Notes under the pieces: generated by a model | What the model was told of the DNA's origin: nothing | Database searches by the model: none | Seen by the model: only the letters and a program-made list of their open reading frames with translations | Made by a program: the position numbers and the translations under genes | Part shown: one piece after another, positions 5,820-10,353 of the stretch | How the letters are laid out: every line of letters begins with the position of its first letter | Position numbering within the stretch: the stretch's first letter is position 1 | From: Bacillota bacterium | GTDB taxonomy: Bacteria > Bacillota > Bacilli > Tumebacillales > Effusibacillaceae | DNA: 10,353 nucleotides | Direction of reading: 5' to 3' | NCBI GenBank assembly: GCA_020059765.1 | Contig: JAGVBM010000177.1 | Location: forward strand, 1 to 10,353

Positions 5820-7115
5820 ATGTCGCAAGTGATCAGTTCCGCAATCGAACCGGCGGTTCAGGACCTGGCCGATCGTTTGAATGAAACAGGCTGGGCGAAA
5901 GAACTTCGTCTGAATGCATTGGAAGCATATAACGAAATGGATTTGCCGAAACAGGATGAGGGCTGGCGAAATCTTCGGCTGCGTGAAGTGCCGCTCGATT
6001 CCCTCGTTCCGGTGACGGAGAAACAAGCAACGCCCGAGCTGATTCGATCCCGTTTCGACAATCAATCGGCAGGTGTGGTGGTTCACTTTAACAGCGATGT
6101 CACAGAAGCACAGCTGAGTCCGGAGCTGGCTGCCAAAGGCGTGATTTTGACAAGCCTGCAGGATGCGATTGTCAACCACCCGGAGAAAGTGGAGCCCTAT
6201 CTCGGCAAACTGTACGGGGTGCGGGAAAGCAAATTTGCCGCGCTGCACTATGCACTGCGAACAGGCGGGGCATTCCTGTATGTTCCGAAAAATGTCGTGA
6301 TTGACAGCCCGATTCAATTGTTTGTTTACGGAGATGCGCAGAACGCCGGCATTTTTAATCATACGTTGATCGTTGCGGAAGCGTTCTCCCAATTTACCGT
6401 ATTTGAATATTCGGCTTCCGAACTGCAAGGGGGGACCAACATTCACAGCGGGGCCGTTGAGATTTTCGCCCGTGACGGTGCCAAAGTCACCTATTCCGCC
6501 TTGCAAAACTTTGCTGCGGGCACCTACAGTTTCAATCCCCGCCGCGCCCATGTCGGCCGCGATGCCGAAGTGAAGTGGGTCGCCGGGGAATTGGGCGGGA
6601 AGATCGCCCGTTCTGAAAACACATCCTATTTGGAGGAAGAGGGCGGCAGCTCGGAAGCGGTGATCGTCTTTTTCGCATCGGAAGAACAATCGCTTGACGT
6701 GTCGGCGGGAATGATTCACCGGGGACGTCACACCGCATCAAACATTGTGGCGAAAGGCGTCATGAAAGACAAAGCGAAAACGATCTGGCGCGGTCTCGGC
6801 CACATTCAACAAGGTTCCAAGGGAGCGTCCACTTATCAGAAAGAAAACAGCCTGATTTTGTCGGAAGATGCCAAAGGGGACGCCATTCCGGGCTTGTTGA
6901 TCGAAGAAACGGACGTCGTCGGCGCCGGACACGCCGCAACGGTGGGCCGGATCGACGAAGCGCATTTGTTTTATCTGCAGAGCCGCGGCATTGATCTGTC
7001 GCAGGCACAGCGGATGATTGTCGAAGGGTTCTTCGCCACCATAACCGATTTGATGCCTTTGGAGACAGTCCGCAAGGAAGTGCATACGCTGGTTGACCGA
7101 AAGCTGGGGTGGTAA
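5820..7115 (+). CDS. sufD: Fe-S assembly scaffold protein SufD
   Basis: This 431-residue protein is the SufB paralogue that partners SufB and SufC in the Fe-S scaffold. The core is a run of beta-helix repeats at about 140-330. The family signature near the C-terminus is intact: GDAIPGLLIEETDV (353-366), then GHAATVGRIDEAHLFYLQSRGI (370-391, first 20 residues diagnostic). His371 fits the E. coli SufD His360 that helps form the cluster site at the SufB-SufD interface. It lacks the cysteine found close to this position in enterobacterial SufD, which is usual for Gram-positive SufD as far as I recall. GTGGGGAGG (5804-5812), inside the end of sufC, is the ribosome binding site. Only 2 bases separate the two genes. 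Confidence 0.96.
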   Translation: MSQVISSAIEPAVQDLADRLNETGWAKELRLNALEAYNEMDLPKQDEGWRNLRLREVPLDSLVPVTEKQATPELIRSRFDNQSAGVVVHFNSDVTEAQLSPELAAKGVILTSLQDAIVNHPEKVEPYLGKLYGVRESKFAALHYALRTGGAFLYVPKNVVIDSPIQLFVYGDAQNAGIFNHTLIVAEAFSQFTVFEYSASELQGGTNIHSGAVEIFARDGAKVTYSALQNFAAGTYSFNPRRAHVGRDAEVKWVAGELGGKIARSENTSYLEEEGGSSEAVIVFFASEEQSLDVSAGMIHRGRHTASNIVAKGVMKDKAKTIWRGLGHIQQGSKGASTYQKENSLILSEDAKGDAIPGLLIEETDVVGAGHAATVGRIDEAHLFYLQSRGIDLSQAQRMIVEGFFATITDLMPLETVRKEVHTLVDRKLGW

Positions 7116-7118
7116 GCC

Positions 7119-8351
7119 ATGTTTGACGTGGCGAAGATCAAACGGGACTTTCCCGTTTTGCAGCAGGAGATCAATGGGAAACCGGTCGCCTATCTGGATT
7201 CGGCCGCGAGTTCGCAGCTTCCCAGGCAAGTGATGGAAGCCATGTCCCGTTATTACGAGACCAGTCATGCCAACGTCCATCGCGGCGTGCATACACTTGC
7301 GGAACGGGCAACTTCGGCCTATGAGGAAGCGCGGGAAAAAACGGCCCGATTCATCAATGCGCCGCTGCCGCAAAACATTATTTTCACCCGCGGCACGACG
7401 GAAGCTCTCAATTTGGTCGCCTACGCGTACGGGTTGCACAAGCTGCAGGCAGGGGACGGCGTGATCGTCACGCTCTTGGATCATCATTCCAACCTGGTTC
7501 CCTGGCAGCAGATCGCCAAGTTGCGAAATGCCAACCTGTACATGGTGGAACTGACGGACGAAGGGCTCCTGAACATGGACCAATTCCGGTCCTACCTGAA
7601 ACAAGGGAACATTAAAGTGGTCGCTGTCACCCACGCATCGAATGTAATGGGGACGATTACCCCGATCAAGGACATCATTCGGGACGCTCATCAGGCGGGC
7701 GCAGTCGTGGTGGTCGACGCGGCACAAAGCGCGCCCCATATGAAGATCGACGTGCAGGAGCTGGATGCCGATTTTCTGGCTGTTTCCGGTCACAAGATGT
7801 TGGGGCCGACAGGCATTGGGTTTCTGTACGGAAAAGGGAAGCTGTTGGACAGCATGGAGCCGTTCCAAATGGGCGGCAGCATGATCGGACTGGTCAATTA
7901 TTTCGAATCCAACTGGGCGGAGGTACCGGCCCGCTTTGAAGCGGGCACGCCGAATATTGTCGGCGCCGTTGGATTGGCGGCGGGGATTGATTACCTGACC
8001 GCCTTGGGAATGGAGCAAGTGGAACAGCATGAACGGCAATTGCTGGCATATGCGTGGGACCGATTGTCGCAAGTCGAAGGCATTGCGTTGTACGGTCCGC
8101 GCGAGCCGCGCACAGGGTTGATTGCTTTTAACGTGGACGACACGCATCCGCACGATGTGTCAACCGTACTTGATGCGGAAGGAGTTGCCGTACGCGCCGG
8201 CCATCACTGCGCACAGCCGCTGCACAAGTGGTTGCATACGGCCGCGACGAACCGGGCCAGCTTCTATATCTACAATGATCAACAGGATATTGACAGGCTG
8301 GTATCGGCCCTGCAAAGAGTAAAGGAGATGTTTGGATATGTCGCTCGATAG
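7119..8351 (+). CDS. sufS: Cysteine desulfurase SufS
   Basis: This 410-residue PLP enzyme converts L-cysteine to alanine, holding the sulfur as a persulfide. It belongs to the group II (SufS/CsdA) desulfurases. Key residues are visible: Lys226 in VSGHKMLGP binds PLP, His123 in DHHSN stacks on the cofactor, Asp200 and Gln203 in VVDAAQSAPH contact the ring, and Cys364 in RAGHHCAQPL carries the persulfide. The short active-site cysteine loop is typical of group II enzymes, which need a partner such as SufU for activity. The start at 7119 follows GGGGTGG (7106-7112) by 6 bases. It lies 3 bases after sufD and overlaps sufU by 14 bases, so translation is probably coupled. Confidence 0.97.
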   Translation: MFDVAKIKRDFPVLQQEINGKPVAYLDSAASSQLPRQVMEAMSRYYETSHANVHRGVHTLAERATSAYEEAREKTARFINAPLPQNIIFTRGTTEALNLVAYAYGLHKLQAGDGVIVTLLDHHSNLVPWQQIAKLRNANLYMVELTDEGLLNMDQFRSYLKQGNIKVVAVTHASNVMGTITPIKDIIRDAHQAGAVVVVDAAQSAPHMKIDVQELDADFLAVSGHKMLGPTGIGFLYGKGKLLDSMEPFQMGGSMIGLVNYFESNWAEVPARFEAGTPNIVGAVGLAAGIDYLTALGMEQVEQHERQLLAYAWDRLSQVEGIALYGPREPRTGLIAFNVDDTHPHDVSTVLDAEGVAVRAGHHCAQPLHKWLHTAATNRASFYIYNDQQDIDRLVSALQRVKEMFGYVAR

Positions 8352-8787
8352 TCTGTATCAGGATGTGATTCTCGATCACTATAAAAAACCGCGCAACGTC
8401 GGGAAAATCGACAATTACGATGTCGGGATGGAACTGGCCAATCCGACGTGCGGCGATGTCATCGGAATTCATCTGAAATTGGACGATGAAGGCAAAGTGG
8501 CGGATGCGAAGTTTCACGGGCATGGCTGCTCGATCAGCCAATCGAGCGCTTCCATGCTGACCGTGAAGGTGAAAGGCAAGAAGGTCGAAGAAGCTCGTCA
8601 GTTGATTGCCGATTTTTACGAAATGATGAAAGGTTCTGAAGGGGATTACAGCAAGCTGGGGGAGCTGCAGGCGCTGCAAGGGGTCGCCAAATATCCGGTC
8701 CGTATCAAATGTGCGACCTTGGCCTGGAAGGCGCTTGAACAAGGCTTGGATAAAAAGGAGGGCGTGAACGATGGCGAAAGTCAATGA
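8338..8787 (+). CDS. sufU: Sulfur-transfer protein SufU
   Basis: This 149-residue IscU-like protein is zinc-bound and takes the persulfide sulfur from SufS. The Zn/sulfur ligands are complete: Cys38 and Asp40 in NPTCGD, Cys63 in GHGCSIS and Cys125 in RIKCATLAW, corresponding to Cys41, Asp43, Cys66 and Cys128 of B. subtilis SufU. A segment of about 20 residues before the last cysteine (around 98-117, containing YSKLGELQALQGV) is the Gram-positive insertion that separates SufU from true IscU scaffolds. IscU also keeps a histidine (LPPVK region) that is not present here. ATG 8338 follows AAGGAG (8322-8327) by 10 bases; an in-frame TTG at 8332 is too close to that site. It overlaps sufS by 14 bases and sufB by 17. 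Confidence 0.96.
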   Translation: MSLDSLYQDVILDHYKKPRNVGKIDNYDVGMELANPTCGDVIGIHLKLDDEGKVADAKFHGHGCSISQSSASMLTVKVKGKKVEEARQLIADFYEMMKGSEGDYSKLGELQALQGVAKYPVRIKCATLAWKALEQGLDKKEGVNDGESQ

Positions 8788-10198
8788 GGAAATCGAGCAG
8801 AAGAATGCGGCGTTAGACATTGTGCAAGACTATAAATACGGTTTCTCCGATCCGGAAAACTATGTGTACAAATCCGGAAAAGGCTTGACCCGTGAAATGG
8901 TCAAACAAATTTCCGAAATGAAAAATGAGCCGGGTTGGATGACCGACTTCCGCCTCAAGAGTTACGATATTTTTGCCAGTATGCCGATGCCCTGGTGGAC
9001 GAAAGATTTGAACGAACTGAACTTTGATGATATTCACTACTATGTGCGTCCGACCGACAAAGCGGTGCAAAGCTGGGATGATGTGCCCGACACCGTGAAG
9101 CAGACCTTTGACAAATTGGGGATTCCGGAAGCGGAACGGAACTTCCTGGCGGGTGTGACCGCCCAGTATGAATCGGAAGTGGTTTACCACAACATGCGCA
9201 AAGACTTGGAAGATCTCGGCGTGATCTTCACCGACATGGATACGGCGGTTCGCGAGCATCCGGAATTGGTGAAGAAGTACTTCAGCACGGTGATTCCGCC
9301 GTCCGACAACAAGTTTGCGGCACTGAACTCGGCGGTTTGGTCCGGCGGATCCTTCATTTGGGTACCGAAAGGCGTGCACGTGGACATTCCCTTGCAAGCC
9401 TACTTCCGGATCAATACGAAGAACGCCGGTCAGTTTGAACGGACCCTGATCATCGGTGATGCGGACTCCTTCGTCCACTATGTGGAAGGCTGCTCGGCGC
9501 CTAAATATTCGACAGACGCCCTCCACTCGGCTGTGGTGGAAATCGTCTGTCTGCCGGGATCCCGCGTACGCTACACGACGATCCAGAACTGGTCGCCCAA
9601 TGTCTACAACCTGGTGACCAAGCGGGCCGTCGCTCACGAAAACGCGGTGATGGAGTGGATCGACGGCAATATCGGGTCGAAGTTGACGATGAAGTATCCG
9701 GCTGTCATTCTGAAAGGGGAAGGCGCCCGGGCGGAAATTACGTCGATCGCTTTCGCCGGAACCGATCAGCACCAGGACGCAGGAACCAAAGTGTTCCACT
9801 TGGCACCGAACACCTCCAGCACGATCGTGTCCAAGTCGATTTCCAAGGGCGGCGGCAAAACCACCTATCGGGGATGGGTGAAAGTGGCCGACAACGCCCA
9901 CGGTTCGAAAGTCAACGTCAAATGCGACGCCTTGATGTTCGACGACGGATCGGTGTCCGATACGATTCCGTTCATGGAAATCAACGAAAACCGCGTATCT
10001 ATCGAACACGAAGCAACCGTTTCGAAAGTGTCGGAAGATATGCTGTTCTACCTGATGAGCCGCGGTTTGTCGGAAGAGCAGGCGACCGGATTGATCGTCT
10101 CCGGCTTCATCGAGCCTTTCTCGAAGGAACTGCCGATGGAGTATGCGGTGGAGCTAAACCGTTTGATCGAGTTGGAAATGGAAGGTAGTGTGGGTTAA
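8771..10198 (+). CDS. sufB: Fe-S assembly scaffold protein SufB
   Basis: This 475-residue protein is the main scaffold on which the Suf system builds its cluster, together with SufD and SufC. The N-terminal part (about 20-130) is the SufB-specific region, with YKYGFSDPEN and the PMPWWTKDLNEL segment. The beta-helix core spans about 180-400, and Cys241 (VEGCSAPKYS), Cys260 and Cys385 (VKCDALMFDD) lie in conserved places; Cys385 corresponds to the E. coli Cys405 thought to bind the nascent cluster. The C-terminal signature IEHEATVSKVSEDMLFYLMS (411-430) is intact. No intein interrupts it, although SufB is a common intein host. The length is close to the Gram-positive norm (about 465). ATG 8771 follows AAGGAGG (8756-8762) by 8 bases and overlaps the end of sufU by 17 bases. 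It is the last gene before the operon terminator. Confidence 0.98.
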   Translation: MAKVNEEIEQKNAALDIVQDYKYGFSDPENYVYKSGKGLTREMVKQISEMKNEPGWMTDFRLKSYDIFASMPMPWWTKDLNELNFDDIHYYVRPTDKAVQSWDDVPDTVKQTFDKLGIPEAERNFLAGVTAQYESEVVYHNMRKDLEDLGVIFTDMDTAVREHPELVKKYFSTVIPPSDNKFAALNSAVWSGGSFIWVPKGVHVDIPLQAYFRINTKNAGQFERTLIIGDADSFVHYVEGCSAPKYSTDALHSAVVEIVCLPGSRVRYTTIQNWSPNVYNLVTKRAVAHENAVMEWIDGNIGSKLTMKYPAVILKGEGARAEITSIAFAGTDQHQDAGTKVFHLAPNTSSTIVSKSISKGGGKTTYRGWVKVADNAHGSKVNVKCDALMFDDGSVSDTIPFMEINENRVSIEHEATVSKVSEDMLFYLMSRGLSEEQATGLIVSGFIEPFSKELPMEYAVELNRLIELEMEGSVG

Positions 10199-10230
10199 GC
10201 CGCAGGATGGAAATATATTTAGATGGTCAG

Positions 10231-10276
10231 ACAGCGGAAACGAGGGAATGTATTCCTGGTGGCCGCTGTTTTTTTT
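10231..10276 (+). terminator. Intrinsic terminator of the suf operon
   Basis: ACAGCGG (10231-10237) pairs perfectly with CCGCTGT (10263-10269). The intervening segment holds a second small hairpin, GGAAT (10245-10249) with ATTCC (10252-10256). A run of eight T (10269-10276) follows. It lies 32 bases after the sufB stop and marks the operon end. Confidence 0.88.
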
Positions 10277-10353
10277 ATGTCGAAACTTACATTTTTATAG
10301 AAAAAAATACAGCGAACATTTGATCCCTGACAGCATCTGTCACTCTAAATGAG
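10277..10353. other. Start of an AT-rich intergenic region with a small inverted repeat
   Basis: After the suf terminator the sequence is AT-rich and shows no open frame. TGACAG (10328-10333) and CTGTCA (10337-10342) form a perfect 6-base inverted repeat around CAT. It could be an operator or hairpin for a gene beyond the right edge. No convincing promoter can be assigned from the bases shown. Confidence 0.4.

Noticed and set aside
5772..6731. A 319-codon open frame on the - strand opposite sufD
   Set aside because: It is antisense to sufD, shows no recognisable motif, and has the same composition artefact as the other reverse frames.
6738..8153. A 471-codon open frame on the - strand opposite sufD and sufS
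   Set aside because: It lies fully opposite two certain genes, is rich in His, Arg and Gln with no recognisable domain, and follows from the codon bias of the real genes.
8813..10009. A 398-codon open frame on the - strand opposite sufB
   Set aside because: It is antisense to a clear SufB gene and its composition is that of a reverse-frame shadow (many His, Arg, Phe, Val). No domain is recognisable.
8771..10198. Possible intein or selenocysteine in SufB
   Set aside because: The frame is continuous at normal family length, with no insertion and no in-frame TGA before the stop.
10244..10258. Similarity between the inner hairpin of the suf terminator and the GGAATATTCC unit of the operator
   Set aside because: The shared bases are few and self-complementary, so a hairpin in a terminator explains them. 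There is no reason to expect regulator binding there.
10287..10313. Possible promoter in the AT-rich tail (TTACAT with TACAGC)
   Set aside because: The spacer is 15 bases and both hexamers are poor; base composition alone can explain it.

Overview
The window reads as chromosomal DNA from a Gram-positive, endospore-former-type Bacillota (class Bacilli). The reasons are strong AGGAGG-type ribosome binding sites, a SUF operon in the Bacillus order sufC-sufD-sufS-sufU-sufB, a SufU scaffold carrying the Gram-positive insertion, and a soluble HemAT-type oxygen sensor. An IscR-like Rrf2 regulator in front of sufC is not the Bacillus subtilis arrangement and points to a less-studied lineage, perhaps Alicyclobacillaceae-like. 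That placement is inference only. Every gene I can support is on the + strand.

Layout. Positions 2-112 are the 3' end of a family 4-type uracil-DNA glycosylase gene, closed by a strong intrinsic terminator (148-190). A promoter (218-246) then drives a globin-coupled chemotaxis transducer, HemAT (336-1649). Next comes a family 1 uracil-DNA glycosylase, ung (1738-2412), with its own extended -10 element, followed 46 bases later by a class I glycerate kinase (2459-3604) and a terminator (3663-3690). About 230 bases without a gene (3691-3918) hold two hairpin-forming inverted repeats. They precede a small unrecognised single-pass membrane protein (3919-4365).

From about 4400 to 10276 lies the iron-sulfur assembly unit: a promoter (4400-4428), a 27-base near-perfect palindrome resembling an IscR type 1 operator (4495-4521), an Rrf2/IscR-like regulator with an Fe-S-type cysteine set (4579-5025), then sufC, sufD, sufS, sufU and sufB, closed by a terminator (10231-10276). 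Suf gene junctions are 2-3 base gaps or 14-17 base overlaps, so translation is probably coupled.

How it works together. SufS removes sulfur from cysteine, SufU accepts it, and the SufB-SufD scaffold with the SufC ATPase builds the Fe-S cluster. The IscR-like protein probably senses cluster supply and binds the palindrome upstream of its own gene, giving feedback control. The rest of the window is ordinary housekeeping. I found no mobile element, CRISPR array, tRNA or rRNA. The most interesting part is the IscR-like regulator and operator cassette controlling a Gram-positive-type SUF operon.
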